DNA of 38,104 nt from an uncultured Clostridia bacterium (GTDB lineage: Bacteria; Bacillota; Clostridia; Christensenellales; UBA1242). Under the pieces are notes generated by a model. The model was given only the letters and a program-made list of their open reading frames with translations, searched no databases and was not told the origin of the DNA. The stretch covers positions 1 through 38,104 of the forward strand of contig CAMOCH010000003.1 in assembly GCA_946610655.1 (NCBI GenBank), written 5' to 3'. The position numbers were made by a program, and so were the translations under genes. This document shows, piece by piece, positions 25,229 to 33,452 of the stretch (positions within the stretch are counted from its first letter, which is position 1; each line of letters starts with the position of its first letter).

Positions 25229-25597
25229 CTAAATAACTTCTGGTGCAAGTGAAATAATTTTCATGAAATCTTTATCACGAAGTTCACGTGCAATAGGTCC
25301 AAATATACGAGTTCCTCTTGGTTGTTTTTGGTTATCAATAACAACTGCAGCATTATCATCAAAACGAATTGTAGATCCGTCAACTCTTCTTACTTCTTTA
25401 TGAGTGCGAACAACAACAGCTTTAACAACATCACCTTTCTTAACAGTTCCACCAGGAGTAGCTGTTTTAACGCTTGCAACAATAATATCGCCAACGCTAG
25501 CATATCTACGCTTTGAACCACCAAGAACTTTGATACACATAATTTCTTTTGCGCCAGTGTTATCTGCAACTTTAAGTCTAGTTTGTGGTTGTATCAT
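25229..25597 (-). CDS. rplN: 50S ribosomal protein L14
   Basis: L14 forms part of the inter-subunit interface. The 122 residues include [40 protein letters not shown] and the C-terminal [16 protein letters not shown]. It has standard length and position, 9 nt before rplX. Confidence 0.98.
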   Translation of the reverse strand: MIQPQTRLKVADNTGAKEIMCIKVLGGSKRRYASVGDIIVASVKTATPGGTVKKGDVVKAVVVRTHKEVRRVDGSTIRFDDNAAVVIDNQKQPRGTRIFGPIARELRDKDFMKIISLAPEVI

Positions 25598-25615
25598 AAT
25601 TTCTTCTCTCCTTCG

Positions 25616-25879
25616 TTATTTGACCTTTTCGACTATTCTAACCAATCTCCATCTCTTATTTTTGCTCATTGGACGAACTTCTGCAACTTCAACGGTATCG
25701 CCAATGCTGCATTCGTTATTTTCATCATGAGCAACAAGAGTTGTTGTATGGTTCATTGTTTTCTTGTAGATTGGATGTTTAACTTTTGTATGAACTTTAA
25801 CAGTGATTGTTTTGTCCATTTTATTGCTAGAAACAATACCAATTCTTGTTTTTCTTAAATTTCTTTCTAATTCTGCCAT
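25616..25879 (-). CDS. rpsQ: 30S ribosomal protein S17
   Basis: S17 is an OB-fold primary 16S-binding protein. The 87 residues include [20 protein letters not shown] (about 8-27), [20 protein letters not shown] and [14 protein letters not shown]. It lies 8 nt after rpmC. Confidence 0.98.
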   Translation of the reverse strand: MAELERNLRKTRIGIVSSNKMDKTITVKVHTKVKHPIYKKTMNHTTTLVAHDENNECSIGDTVEVAEVRPMSKNKRWRLVRIVEKVK

Positions 25880-25887
25880 ATCTCACC

Positions 25888-26142
25888 TTAACCCTTTATA
25901 GCCTTTTTAGCAGTTTTTTTAGCTGGCTCTGCAGCCACAGGTGCTTTTGCTATATTTAATTCTCTTTCACGAATTATAGTCTTTACTCTAGCAATATCTC
26001 TTTTGCAATTTTTAAGTTGCAAAGGATTAGATAAGCTGTTTGTAGCGTGAGCGAAACGCAAATTAAAAAGTTCTGCTTTTAAACTTGCAAGTTTGTCTGC
26101 AAGTTCAACATCTGTCATACTTGCGAATTGATTACTCTTCAT
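25888..26142 (-). CDS. rpmC: 50S ribosomal protein L29 with short basic tail
   Basis: L29 is a two-helix protein at the tunnel exit near the SRP and trigger factor site. The core (about 1-65) has LADKLASLKAELFNLRFAHA and NCKRDIARVKTIIRERE. About 19 extra residues at the C-terminus (APVAAEPAKKTAKKAIKG) have the same Lys/Ala flavour as the tails of L24 and L30. It has 84 residues in total and starts 2 nt after rplP. Confidence 0.97.
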   Translation of the reverse strand: MKSNQFASMTDVELADKLASLKAELFNLRFAHATNSLSNPLQLKNCKRDIARVKTIIRERELNIAKAPVAAEPAKKTAKKAIKG

Positions 26143-26144
26143 CG

Positions 26145-26579
26145 TTATTCACCCTCCACTTTTGTTTCTAAATCAGCTTTTGATGCTATTTTTGTTTTAC
26201 ATGGCAATTTGTGAGTTGCAAGACGAAGTGCTTCAAGAGCCATTTCTTCTTTAACTCCACCAATTTCAAACATTACTCTGCCTGGTTTAACAACAGCAAC
26301 CCAAAATTCTGGGTTACCTTTACCACTACCCATACGGGTTTGTGCAGGTTTTTTAGTTATTGGTTTGTCTGGGAATATTTTGATCCAAACTTTACCACCA
26401 CGTTTTGTGTAACGTGTCATAGCAATACGAGCTGCTTCAATTTGGTTAGATGTGATCCAGCATGGTTCCATTGCAACGATACCATATTCACCATAAGTGA
26501 TTTTGTTACCACGAGTTGCCTTGCCGTTCATTCTACCTCTTTGAACTTTTCTTCTTTTTACTCTCTTAGGCATCAACAT
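26145..26579 (-). CDS. rplP: 50S ribosomal protein L16
   Basis: L16 organises the A site and tRNA accommodation. The 144 residues contain [40 protein letters not shown] and [15 protein letters not shown]. The start at 26579 has AGGAGG eight bases upstream and overlaps the last 14 nt of rpsC in another frame, implying coupled translation. Confidence 0.97.
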   Translation of the reverse strand: MLMPKRVKRRKVQRGRMNGKATRGNKITYGEYGIVAMEPCWITSNQIEAARIAMTRYTKRGGKVWIKIFPDKPITKKPAQTRMGSGKGNPEFWVAVVKPGRVMFEIGGVKEEMALEALRLATHKLPCKTKIASKADLETKVEGE

Positions 26580-27240
26580 GTTTGTTTCCTCCTACATTAG
26601 ATGTAAGATTGGTTTTTCCAAGAATTTCACCTTTATAAATCCAAACTTTAACACCAAGTTTTCCATAAATATGAGCTTCAGCAAAGCCATAGTCTATGTT
26701 TGCTCTAAGTGTTTGAAGTGGAAGTGAACCTTCTTGATAAAATTCGCTACGTGCAATTTCTGCTCCGTCCAAACGTCCACCAACCATGATTTTAACACCC
26801 TTAACACCTGCTCTTGTGCAACGGTTAAGTGCTTGTTTCATTGCTCTACGGAAGCCAACACGTGCTTCAAGTTGAGCGCAGATGCTTTCTGCAACAAGTT
26901 GTGCATCAGTATCTGGTGATTTAATTTCCATAACATTAACTGCAATATCTTTTCCAGTCATTTTGTTTAAAGCTGCTTTCATTTGTTCAACTCCAGCACC
27001 TTTTTGTCCAATTACCATACCAGGTTTGCTAGTATAGATTGAAACAATAACTTTTTGAGCTGTTCTATCAATAGCTATTTTAGAAATTGCATGATTTTTA
27101 TAATTTTTTGTAAAGTATTTACGAATGTCATTATCTTCTTTAATAAAAGTTGCAATATCTTCTTTTCTTGCGATCCAGTTGCTATTCCAACCTTTGTTAA
27201 TGCCAATTCTCATACCATTAGGATTAACTTTTTGTCCCAT
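26566..27240 (-). CDS. rpsC: 30S ribosomal protein S3
   Basis: S3 is at the mRNA entry and has helicase-like activity with S4 and S5. The 224 residues contain the N-terminal [20 protein letters not shown], a KH domain with the GQKG loop (about 78-81) and the C-terminal FGxAEAHIYG-like segment [20 protein letters not shown]. The stop codon lies within rplP. Confidence 0.98.
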   Translation of the reverse strand: MGQKVNPNGMRIGINKGWNSNWIARKEDIATFIKEDNDIRKYFTKNYKNHAISKIAIDRTAQKVIVSIYTSKPGMVIGQKGAGVEQMKAALNKMTGKDIAVNVMEIKSPDTDAQLVAESICAQLEARVGFRRAMKQALNRCTRAGVKGVKIMVGGRLDGAEIARSEFYQEGSLPLQTLRANIDYGFAEAHIYGKLGVKVWIYKGEILGKTNLTSNVGGNKHVDA

Positions 27241-27248
27241 AATTCCTC

Positions 27249-27635
27249 CTACGCCTTAACATCCAAAATCACTGTTACATGACTTGTTCTTTTTAATATA
27301 GAATGAGCTCTACCTTTGCTAACTGGTTGGAATCTTTTTAAAGTTTGTCCACCATCTGCAAAAGTTTCTGCAACATAGAGGTCTGATTTGTTAAGTCCTA
27401 AGTTGTTTTCTGCGTTTGCACCAGCACTTTCAAGAACTTTTAATACAACTTCTGCTGAAGTGTTGGTCATGTTTTTAAGTATTGCAACTGCATCAGCGTA
27501 ATCTCTTCCGCGGATAACATCAAGCACTACTCTAACTTTAGAAGGCGCAACTCTAACATATTTTGCAACAGCTTTTGCACGAGTGTCGCGAGTTGCAGCA
27601 ATTTTTTCAGCTTTTTGTCTTTGTCTTGTTGCCAT
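27249..27635 (-). CDS. rplV: 50S ribosomal protein L22
   Basis: L22 lines the exit tunnel with L4; its hairpin loop is a site of macrolide resistance changes. The core VRVAPSKVRVVLDVIRGRDY (about 27-46) and the C-terminal GRAHSILKRTSHVTVIL are typical. About 18 basic residues precede the usual start. The total, 128, is slightly long. The first base of its start codon overlaps the stop of rpsS. Confidence 0.98.
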   Translation of the reverse strand: MATRQRQKAEKIAATRDTRAKAVAKYVRVAPSKVRVVLDVIRGRDYADAVAILKNMTNTSAEVVLKVLESAGANAENNLGLNKSDLYVAETFADGGQTLKRFQPVSKGRAHSILKRTSHVTVILDVKA

Positions 27636-27916
27636 TATTGTTTGCCTCCTGTTGTTTTAGCACCTTTGTGACCTTTGAAGGTTCTTGTTGGTGCAAATTC
27701 GCCAAGTTTATAGCCAACCATTTCAGATGTAATATAAACAGGCACATGTTTTCTGCCATCATGGACAGCAATTGTATGACCAATCATTTCTGGAACGATT
27801 GTTGATGATCTAGACCAAGTTTTGATTGGTTGTTTTTCATTAGCCGCGTTAAGTGCATTAACTTTTTTCATCAAGCTTTCTGCAACAAAAGGGCCTTTTT
27901 TAATACTTCTACTCAT
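27635..27916 (-). CDS. rpsS: 30S ribosomal protein S19
   Basis: S19 pairs with S13 in the small-subunit head. The 93 residues include [39 protein letters not shown] and [18 protein letters not shown], all family-typical. It lies 11 nt after rplB. Confidence 0.98.
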   Translation of the reverse strand: MSRSIKKGPFVAESLMKKVNALNAANEKQPIKTWSRSSTIVPEMIGHTIAVHDGRKHVPVYITSEMVGYKLGEFAPTRTFKGHKGAKTTGGKQ

Positions 27917-27927
27917 TTGCCTGCCTC

Positions 27928-28755
27928 CTAATTAACTCTCTTAACAATAAACTTGTTAGAACGATTTTTCTTTTTACGTGTTTTAAATCCAAGTGCAGGT
28001 TTGCCCCATGGAGTCATTGGACCAGGATGTCCAACTGGAGACTTACCTTCACCACCACCATGTGGGTGATCTACTGGGTTCATGACACTACCACGAACTG
28101 TAGGACGAATTCCCATATGACGTTTTCTACCAGCTTTACCAAGTGAAACAATTTCATGTTCGGTGTTACCAATTTGACCAATTGTTGCACGGCAAGTTAC
28201 TGGAACTTTTCTCATTTCTCCTGATGGCATACGAAGTGTTGCATATTTGCCTTCTTTTGCCATGTATTGTGCGCTGTTACCAGCACTACGAGCAATTTTT
28301 CCACCACGTCCTGGTTGGAATTCAATGTTGTGAACAATTGAACCAACTGGAATGTTGTCAAGTGGCAAACAGTTGCCCACTTTAATTTCTGCATTTGCAC
28401 CACTCATAATAGTGTCTCCAACAGAAAGTCCAAGAGGTGCTAAGATATATCTCTTTTCACCATCTGCATAGTTAAGAAGCGCAATATAGCTGCTTCTGTT
28501 TGGATCATATTCAATGCTTGCAACTTTTGCAGGAATATCATCTTTATTTCTTTTAAAATCAATTACTCTATACTTTTGACGATTTCCACCACCAATGTGA
28601 CGAACTGTTATTCTGCCATAGCTGTTACGGCCACCAGATTTTTTAACAATGTCAAGCAAACTTTTTTCTGGTTTGTTTGTGGTGATTTCTTCAAAAGAAG
28701 GAGTGGTCTTAAATCTTTGACCAGCGCTTGTCGGCTTAAATCTTTTTAATGCCAT
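27928..28755 (-). CDS. rplB: 50S ribosomal protein L2
   Basis: L2 is required for subunit association and lies near the peptidyl transferase centre. The 275 residues include [20 protein letters not shown] (about 41-60), the conserved His loop [13 protein letters not shown] (about 226-238) and the basic tail [19 protein letters not shown]. Length and position are standard. Confidence 0.98.
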   Translation of the reverse strand: MALKRFKPTSAGQRFKTTPSFEEITTNKPEKSLLDIVKKSGGRNSYGRITVRHIGGGNRQKYRVIDFKRNKDDIPAKVASIEYDPNRSSYIALLNYADGEKRYILAPLGLSVGDTIMSGANAEIKVGNCLPLDNIPVGSIVHNIEFQPGRGGKIARSAGNSAQYMAKEGKYATLRMPSGEMRKVPVTCRATIGQIGNTEHEIVSLGKAGRKRHMGIRPTVRGSVMNPVDHPHGGGEGKSPVGHPGPMTPWGKPALGFKTRKKKNRSNKFIVKRVN

Positions 28756-28772
28756 AATTTTCTCTCCTCATA

Positions 28773-29063
28773 TTAAGACAAACTATCGAAGAATTCAATT
28801 GACTTACTATCTGCTGTAAGTTGAACAATAGCTTTTTTGTAGCTTCCTGTGAGTCCTTCGTATTTGCCTTGTCTTTTTACTTTTCCAAATACATTAGCTG
28901 TATTAACGCTTTTTACTTTAACTTTAAATAGACTTTCAACTGCTTGTTTAATTTGAGTTTTGTTTGCATTTTTTGCAACTTCAAAAGTGTATTTTTTATT
29001 TGCAATATCTGCATAGCTCTTTTCTGACAAAACAGGTCTTATGATAATATCTTGTGCAAACAT
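28773..29063 (-). CDS. rplW: 50S ribosomal protein L23
   Basis: L23 is at the tunnel exit and is the docking site for trigger factor and SRP. The 96 residues include [20 protein letters not shown] (about 6-25), [20 protein letters not shown] and [20 protein letters not shown]. Its ATG overlaps the stop of rplD by one base. Confidence 0.98.
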   Translation of the reverse strand: MFAQDIIIRPVLSEKSYADIANKKYTFEVAKNANKTQIKQAVESLFKVKVKSVNTANVFGKVKRQGKYEGLTGSYKKAIVQLTADSKSIEFFDSLS

Positions 29064-29680
29064 TATTTACAAGCCTCCTCTATCTTTTTGATAGCTTCTT
29101 TTGTAATAACAACTTTGTCTGCAACTGCAATATCGTATGTGTTTACAAAATCTGCTGTTGTTACATTAACTAGGCCAAGGTTACCACTTGCACGAACAAC
29201 ATTTTCATTAATGTCTTCTGTTACAACTGTAACACGTTTTTCAATTTTGAAAGCTTCAAGCAAAGCAACCATTTCTTTTGTTTTGCCTTCAAGTTTAAGT
29301 TCGTCAACAACAACAACATTCTTGTCTGCGAATTGTCTTGAAAGTGCACTAACAAAAGCACCAGTTTTCATTTGTTTGTTGATTTTCTTTGAAAAATCTC
29401 TTGGTTTTGGAGCAAATACAACTCCACCTTTGATCCATTGTGGAGCACGAATTGAACCTTGACGAGCACGTCCTGTTCCTTTTTGTCTCCATGGTTTTCT
29501 TCCACCACCACGAACTTCAGTTCTAGTTAGTGTGCTTTTTGTTCCTTGTCTTTGGTTAGCAAGATAGCTAACAATTACTTGATGAATAAGAGCTTCATTA
29601 TAAGGAACTTTGAAAACTGAATCTGCAACAGTAAGTTTGCCTACTTCTTCTGCTTTAACATTATATACTTTAACTTGCAT
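29063..29680 (-). CDS. rplD: 50S ribosomal protein L4
   Basis: L4 reaches into the exit tunnel and, in several bacteria, represses the S10 operon through its leader. The 205 residues include the tunnel loop [20 protein letters not shown] (about 59-78) and [19 protein letters not shown]. It starts 17 nt after rplC. It is the candidate ligand of the leader at 30661-30903. Confidence 0.98.
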   Translation of the reverse strand: MQVKVYNVKAEEVGKLTVADSVFKVPYNEALIHQVIVSYLANQRQGTKSTLTRTEVRGGGRKPWRQKGTGRARQGSIRAPQWIKGGVVFAPKPRDFSKKINKQMKTGAFVSALSRQFADKNVVVVDELKLEGKTKEMVALLEAFKIEKRVTVVTEDINENVVRASGNLGLVNVTTADFVNTYDIAVADKVVITKEAIKKIEEACK

Positions 29681-29697
29681 TACTTTTTCCTCCTTCC

Positions 29698-30330
29698 TTA
29701 TTTGCTGCTTTTAACTGCTGAGCAAACTGTAACGATGCTGCCTTTTGCTCCAGGAATAGCTCCTTTAATCAAAAGTAAGTTACGTTCTGCATCTACTCTA
29801 GCGATTTCAAGATTTTGAATTGTTACTTTTTCGTTACCATAATGTCCTGGCATATGAAGACCTTTGATAACACGGCTCATTGATGATGTTGCACCAATTG
29901 AACCAACTTCTCTGTGAACTGGTCCAGTACCGTGAGTCATACGAAGTCTTCTTGCATTCCAACGAACGATTGTTCCTGAGAATCCGCGACCACGAGTGAA
30001 TCCTGATACGTCAACTTTGTCGCCAGCTTTAAATACACTGCATTTAACTTCTGCGCCAAGAGTTAATTGTTCATCGAGTTTAAATTCTTTTAAATATTTT
30101 TTAGCAGAGATGTTAGCTTTCTTAAAATGTCCAGCTTGTGGTTTTGTAACTCTGCTAGCCTTTTCATCAACAAAGGCAAGTTGTGTGGCGTTGTAGCCAT
30201 CTTTTTCTACTGTCTTAACTTGTGATACATAGCAAGGACCTGCTTCAACTACAGTTACAGGAACAAATGTGCCATTATCCAAGAAAATTTGAGACATACC
30301 AATTTTTTTGCCAAGTATAGCTTGTTTCAT
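29698..30330 (-). CDS. rplC: 50S ribosomal protein L3
   Basis: L3 starts 50S assembly and its loop approaches the peptidyl transferase centre. The 210 residues include ILGKKIGMSQIFLDNGTFVP (about 4-23), GFTRGRGFSGTIVRWNARR (about 121-139) and GSIGATSSMSRVIKGLHMPG. Length and position are standard. Confidence 0.98.
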   Translation of the reverse strand: MKQAILGKKIGMSQIFLDNGTFVPVTVVEAGPCYVSQVKTVEKDGYNATQLAFVDEKASRVTKPQAGHFKKANISAKKYLKEFKLDEQLTLGAEVKCSVFKAGDKVDVSGFTRGRGFSGTIVRWNARRLRMTHGTGPVHREVGSIGATSSMSRVIKGLHMPGHYGNEKVTIQNLEIARVDAERNLLLIKGAIPGAKGSIVTVCSAVKSSK

Positions 30331-30351
30331 TTTACTTTCTTTCCTCCTGTC

Positions 30352-30660
30352 CTATAGTTTAATGTTGATATCAACGCCAGCAGGAAGGTCGATTTTCATA
30401 AGAGAATCAACTGTTTTTGCTGATGGATTGAAGATATCAATAAGTCTTTTGTGTGTTCTCATTTCAAACTGTTCACGGCTATCCTTATGTTTGTGAACTG
30501 AACGCAAAATTGTTACAACTTCTTTTTCAGTTGGCATAGGGATTGGTCCTGATACTTTTGCACCTGCTTTTTTAGCAGTTTCCACAATTCTTGCTGCAGC
30601 TTGATCAACAAGGTCATGGTCATAAGCTCTAAGCTTAATTCTAATTTTTTGTGTTGCCAT
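30352..30660 (-). CDS. rpsJ: 30S ribosomal protein S10
   Basis: S10 is a small-subunit head protein and the NusE component of antitermination complexes. The 102 residues include [20 protein letters not shown], the conserved [17 protein letters not shown] (about 39-55) and [20 protein letters not shown]. It is the first of 31 genes transcribed from the promoter at 30909-30937. GGAGG precedes the ATG. Confidence 0.98.
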   Translation of the reverse strand: MATQKIRIKLRAYDHDLVDQAAARIVETAKKAGAKVSGPIPMPTEKEVVTILRSVHKHKDSREQFEMRTHKRLIDIFNPSAKTVDSLMKIDLPAGVDINIKL

Positions 30661-30903
30661 TAACTATCCTCCAATTTTTATTATATCTTTTCTTTGATGA
30701 TGCCTGCGCACACACCCTGGCTTTCAAAGATTGTTTCGCACTGGTCTTGCCAGCACTTGTCAGCAAAAGTTATCCCACATTGGGAGCAGGTAACCTCTTG
30801 CGTCGTCCCGAATGGTTTGGTATGCTCGCTTCTTTCGACTTGCTTAGCAAAGCTAAGTAGTATCGCAAAAGGGCATAAATATCCCAAAGCCACACACGCA
30901 GCG
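30661..30903 (-). promoter_or_regulatory. Structured 5' leader of the S10 operon (probable autogenous control region)
   Basis: From the predicted transcription start to the rpsJ ATG there are about 245 nt, markedly richer in G and C than other non-coding sequence here. Possible stems on the mRNA strand are CUUAGC-UUU-GCUAAG (30844-30858 region), GAGCA...UGCUC enclosing AACC...GGUU (30782-30826 region), CCCA-AUG-UGGG and CUGG-CAAGA-CCAG. This fits the S10-leader class described in Clostridia and Lactobacillales, where L4 is the likely regulator; homology was not tested. A 70-codon GTG-initiated frame covers the same bases but is judged fortuitous. Confidence 0.75.
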
Positions 30904-30908
30904 TTTAT

Positions 30909-30937
30909 ATAATACTACACACACGGGTGCGTGTCAA
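30909..30937 (-). promoter_or_regulatory. Sigma-A promoter of the S10-spc-alpha superoperon
   Basis: Minus-strand TTGACA (30932-30937), a 17-nt spacer and TATTAT (30909-30914). The spacer begins a perfect inverted repeat ACACG-CACC-CGTGT that overlaps the end of the -35 box. A close variant of the spacer sequence occurs in the rpmG operon promoter. Confidence 0.9.
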
Positions 30938-30986
30938 GACTTTTTTCAAAAATTTTTAAATATTTTTTTGCATAATTTTTCAACAA

Positions 30987-31010
30987 AAAAACAGGGCTTT
31001 TTGCCCTGCT
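30987..31010 (-). terminator. Intrinsic terminator upstream of the S10 promoter
   Basis: CAGGGC and GCCCTG pair around five T residues on the plus strand; on the minus strand seven T residues follow the hairpin. It stands behind the terminator at 31050-31075 and would stop read-through into the S10 operon. I see no gene in 30938-31079; a 23-nt alternating purine-pyrimidine tract occupies 31024-31046. Confidence 0.88.
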
Positions 31011-31023
31011 ATTATATATATTG

Positions 31024-31046
31024 ATACGCGCGCATACGTACGTGTA
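31024..31046. other. Alternating purine-pyrimidine tract between two terminators
   Basis: From A31024 to A31046 every base alternates purine and pyrimidine, including CGCGCGCA and TACGTACGTGTA. Such CG-containing tracts can adopt left-handed Z-DNA under negative supercoiling. It lies about 90 bp upstream of the S10 promoter. Confidence 0.75.
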
Positions 31047-31049
31047 ATA

Positions 31050-31075
31050 AAAACCGGCGAAAATTCGTCGGTTTT
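31050..31075 (-). terminator. Terminator of the zinc-ribbon gene
   Basis: AAACCGGCGAA pairs with TTCGTCGGTTT (one G-T pair) and a T run follows on the minus strand. It is almost identical to the rplA terminator at 31646-31670. Confidence 0.9.
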
Positions 31076-31079
31076 ATGT

Positions 31080-31592
31080 TTATCCTTGCATATAATCGGC
31101 ATCTTTAACATCTTTCCAAAGCTTAGTTAATAATATTCCATCAATGTTAGCTTTATTTTCGAAATCTTCTTTTGTTTTAAAAATTTCATAACTTTTACCT
31201 TGTGTGAATTCAATACCATCGTCCACCAATAATACACCATAATACTTATTCTTGTAATAAAACTCTACTTCACTATACATATAGAGAGCTTCGATAAAAT
31301 CATCAAAATCTGGCAAAATTTGTTTACCTTCATTGTATAATCTTTTAGCTTTATTTAAAGAAACCATATTTGGATATTGAACACAATTTGGATTAACCCC
31401 TGGATTTTGCTCCCAACCACATATGTCACACTTTCCTTGTCCAAATTGATCAATATGAACTATGTTATTACAAACATCACAATTTTTAACATTTACTTTT
31501 TCATACGGATCATCATATTTAAAAAATTTAAAATCTTTTTTATTTAATCCTGTAACATTTCTGTTATGTTTTTCCCATTTAAACTGTTTCAT
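31080..31592 (-). CDS. Small zinc-ribbon (CPCC-like) protein of unknown function
   Basis: The 170-residue protein has two CxxC pairs, Cys38/Cys41 and Cys55/Cys58, the second in CDICGWEQNP, which resembles the cysteine-rich CPCC-type domain. The C-terminal part (about 70-170, with LPDFDDFIEALYMYSEVEFYY) is acidic and aromatic. The function is unknown. The ATG at 31592 is chosen over a much longer open frame that merely continues through rplA in a shifted frame. It has its own extended -10 promoter and is flanked by near-identical terminators, so it is an independent unit between two ribosomal operons. Confidence 0.8.
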   Translation of the reverse strand: MKQFKWEKHNRNVTGLNKKDFKFFKYDDPYEKVNVKNCDVCNNIVHIDQFGQGKCDICGWEQNPGVNPNCVQYPNMVSLNKAKRLYNEGKQILPDFDDFIEALYMYSEVEFYYKNKYYGVLLVDDGIEFTQGKSYEIFKTKEDFENKANIDGILLTKLWKDVKDADYMQG

Positions 31593-31611
31593 TTCTTTAT
31601 CCTTTGATGGT

Positions 31612-31622
31612 ATTATATCATA
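31612..31622 (-). promoter_or_regulatory. Extended -10 promoter of the zinc-ribbon gene
   Basis: The minus strand reads TATG-A-TATAAT, a perfect TRTGn extended -10 element. A TTGTAC lies 19 nt upstream as a weak -35 box. Confidence 0.7.
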
Positions 31623-31645
31623 TAAACATAATTTTTGTACAATAA

Positions 31646-31670
31646 AAAACCGACGAAATTCGTCGGTTTT
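31646..31670 (-). terminator. Terminator of the rpmG-rplA operon
   Basis: AAAACCGACGAA pairs with TTCGTCGGTTTT; six T residues follow on the minus strand. It lies 8 bp past the rplA stop codon and is a near copy of the element at 31050-31075. Confidence 0.92.
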
Positions 31671-31677
31671 ATGTTCA

Positions 31678-32367
31678 TTAATTAACTTTGTAAGCAACTT
31701 TAATTCCAGGTCCCATTGTGCTAGCAACGGCAATACTCTTAAAGTATGTTCCTTTTGCAGCTTGTGGTTTTGCTTTTGTAAGTGCATCAATAACAGCGTC
31801 ATAGTTTTCTTTAAGTTTTTCTGCACCAAAGCTCTTTTTACCAATAACAACGTGAACGATACCAAATTTGTCAAGACGATATTCAACTTTACCAGCTTTA
31901 ATATCTTTAAGTGCCTTAGCAACATCTGGAGTAACAGTTCCACTCTTTGGGTTTGGCATAAGACCTCTTGGTCCAAGAACTCTTGCGATACGTCCAACTA
32001 AGCCCATCATATCTGGAGTTGTGATACATGCATCAAAGCCAAGCCAACCTTCTTTGATAATTTTGTCAATCATGTCTTCTGCACCAACAAAATCTGCGCC
32101 ATTTGCTTTTGCAATATCAGCTTTATCGCCTTTTGCAATAACAAGAACTTTAACAGATTTACCAGTTCCGTTTGGAAGAACAACACTTCCACGAACTTGT
32201 TGGTCAGCATTTTTTGGGTCAACACCAAGTTTAACATGAAGTTCAATTGTTTCATCGAATTTTGCAGTAGAAGTTTCTACAGCAAGAGCCAATGCGTCAG
32301 CAACGTCATAAAGTTTTGTGCTATCAACTTTCTTGCTAGATTCTTCGTATTTCTTTCCGTGTTTCAT
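31678..32367 (-). CDS. rplA: 50S ribosomal protein L1
   Basis: L1 forms the mobile stalk that moves deacylated tRNA from the E site and in many bacteria represses its own operon. The 229 residues contain [20 protein letters not shown] (about 125-144) and the C-terminal [19 protein letters not shown]. The start [12 protein letters not shown] is typical. It is followed by a terminator instead of the usual rplJ-rplL genes. Confidence 0.98.
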   Translation of the reverse strand: MKHGKKYEESSKKVDSTKLYDVADALALAVETSTAKFDETIELHVKLGVDPKNADQQVRGSVVLPNGTGKSVKVLVIAKGDKADIAKANGADFVGAEDMIDKIIKEGWLGFDACITTPDMMGLVGRIARVLGPRGLMPNPKSGTVTPDVAKALKDIKAGKVEYRLDKFGIVHVVIGKKSFGAEKLKENYDAVIDALTKAKPQAAKGTYFKSIAVASTMGPGIKVAYKVN

Positions 32368-32381
32368 ATTAGCTCCTCCCC

Positions 32382-32813
32382 CTATTCTTCTACAGTGATG
32401 CCCATTGAACGAGCAGTTCCTTTAACCATGCTCATTGCAGCTTCAAGGCTTGCAGCGTTAAGATCTGGCATTTTTGTTTTTGCAATTTCTTCAACTTGAG
32501 CTTTTGTTAATTTGCCGACTTTTTCTTTGTTTGGTTTTGCACTTGCTGCTTCAAGACCAAGAGCTTTCTTAATCAATACTGCAACAGGTGGTGTCTTTAA
32601 CTCGAAAGTAAAAGATCTGTCTTGATAGATTGTGATCACTACAGGAATGATAAAACCTGCTTGTGATGCTGTTTTGTCGTTAAATTCTTTTGTGAACATG
32701 CCAAGGTTGATTCCAAAAGGTCCAAGACGAGAACCTACTGGAGGAGCTGGTGTTGCTTTACCAGCTGGCAACTGCATTTTAACGACAGCTTGAATTTTTT
32801 TGACTGGTGCCAT
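32382..32813 (-). CDS. rplK: 50S ribosomal protein L11
   Basis: L11 forms the base of the factor-binding stalk and is needed for the stringent response via RelA. The 143-residue form starting [20 protein letters not shown] is chosen because AAAGGAGAG precedes it; an ATG nine codons earlier overlaps a hairpin. [21 protein letters not shown] and the C-terminal [12 protein letters not shown] are typical. It follows the L1-site mimic at 32842-32879. Confidence 0.98.
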   Translation of the reverse strand: MAPVKKIQAVVKMQLPAGKATPAPPVGSRLGPFGINLGMFTKEFNDKTASQAGFIIPVVITIYQDRSFTFELKTPPVAVLIKKALGLEAASAKPNKEKVGKLTKAQVEEIAKTKMPDLNAASLEAAMSMVKGTARSMGITVEE

Positions 32814-32815
32814 TT

Positions 32816-32907
32816 TTCTCTCCTTTGCGAATTTTCGCAATGTGGTTTATTTGATGTGCTAAAATTTCACATCTCCCACTCATATCACAACTAGGGAGTC
32901 ACCCTAG
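32816..32907 (-). promoter_or_regulatory. rplK leader with a mimic of the L1 binding site of 23S rRNA
   Basis: On the mRNA strand 32879-32842 reads GUGGGAG, then a GAUGUG/CACAUC stem, then AAAUAAACCAC, closing as GUGG/CCAC. The 23S rRNA L1 stalk has the same GUGGGAG 5' strand and a GAAAUACCAC 3' strand around a stem. A separate CUAGGG/CCCUAG hairpin (32891-32907) lies upstream, and a UUGCGAA/UUCGCAA hairpin (about 32823-32840) lies just before the ribosome binding site. Translational repression of rplK-rplA by L1 is the expected role. Confidence 0.75.
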
Positions 32908-32917
32908 GAGTAATCAA

Positions 32918-33442
32918 TTAAAGAACTTCGATTTGTTCAAAACCAAGTTCAACAGGTGTTGGTCTGCCAAACATTTCAACAGTAACTCTGCATTTTTGAG
33001 CTTCTGCATCAACACTTAAAACATCTCCAACAAATCCTTCAAGAGGGCCATTGATAACTTTAACTTTATCACCTGCTCCAACTTTAAGGTCGATATTAAC
33101 TTTTTCAAGTTTCATACGGCGTATTTCATCTTCTGTAAGAGGAAGAGGTCTTCCTTCTGGTCCAACAAATCCGGTTACGCCACGGGTATTAACTATAGAA
33201 TGCCACAAGCTATCACGATAACGCATTTTAAGTAAAACATAGCAAGGGAACATTTTGCGTTGAACAACTTTTTTCTTTCCATTTTTTTCTTCAATCACAT
33301 CTTCCATAGGAATTCTTGTTTCAATAATGTCATCTTGAAGACCATTTTTTTCAACAAGTTTGTTAATTCCATCAACAACCATGTTTTCATAGCCTGTAAA
33401 TGTGTGAATAATATACCATTTTGCTTCTTCTTTTTCTGCCAT
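32918..33442 (-). CDS. nusG: Transcription termination/antitermination factor NusG
   Basis: NusG binds RNA polymerase and modulates pausing, termination and coupling to translation. The NGN domain has AKWYIIHTFTGYENMVVDGI (about 7-26) and the KOW domain GDKVKVINGPLEGFVGDVLSV (core about 124-143). The 174 residues are the standard length. It lies 10 nt after secE; a 104-nt structured gap follows before rplK. Confidence 0.98.
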   Translation of the reverse strand: MAEKEEAKWYIIHTFTGYENMVVDGINKLVEKNGLQDDIIETRIPMEDVIEEKNGKKKVVQRKMFPCYVLLKMRYRDSLWHSIVNTRGVTGFVGPEGRPLPLTEDEIRRMKLEKVNIDLKVGAGDKVKVINGPLEGFVGDVLSVDAEAQKCRVTVEMFGRPTPVELGFEQIEVL

Positions 33443-33452
33443 TTGGTATCTC

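Noticed and set aside
30681-30893. 70-codon frame on the minus strand upstream of rpsJ with several Cys pairs
   Set aside because: It starts with GTG without a ribosome binding site, fills exactly the structured S10 leader, and resembles no family. An RNA leader explains the base composition better, although a leader peptide cannot be excluded.
31021-31050. Plus-strand TTGATA/TAATAA promoter-like pair around the alternating tract
   Set aside because: The 18-nt spacing is poor, and it would run straight into a terminator with no gene beyond it.
31593-31997. N-terminal continuation of the zinc-ribbon frame into rplA
   Set aside because: The extra residues are a shifted-frame reading of rplA, cross a strong terminator and lack a start signal. 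The ATG at 31592 has its own promoter and a plausible ribosome binding site.
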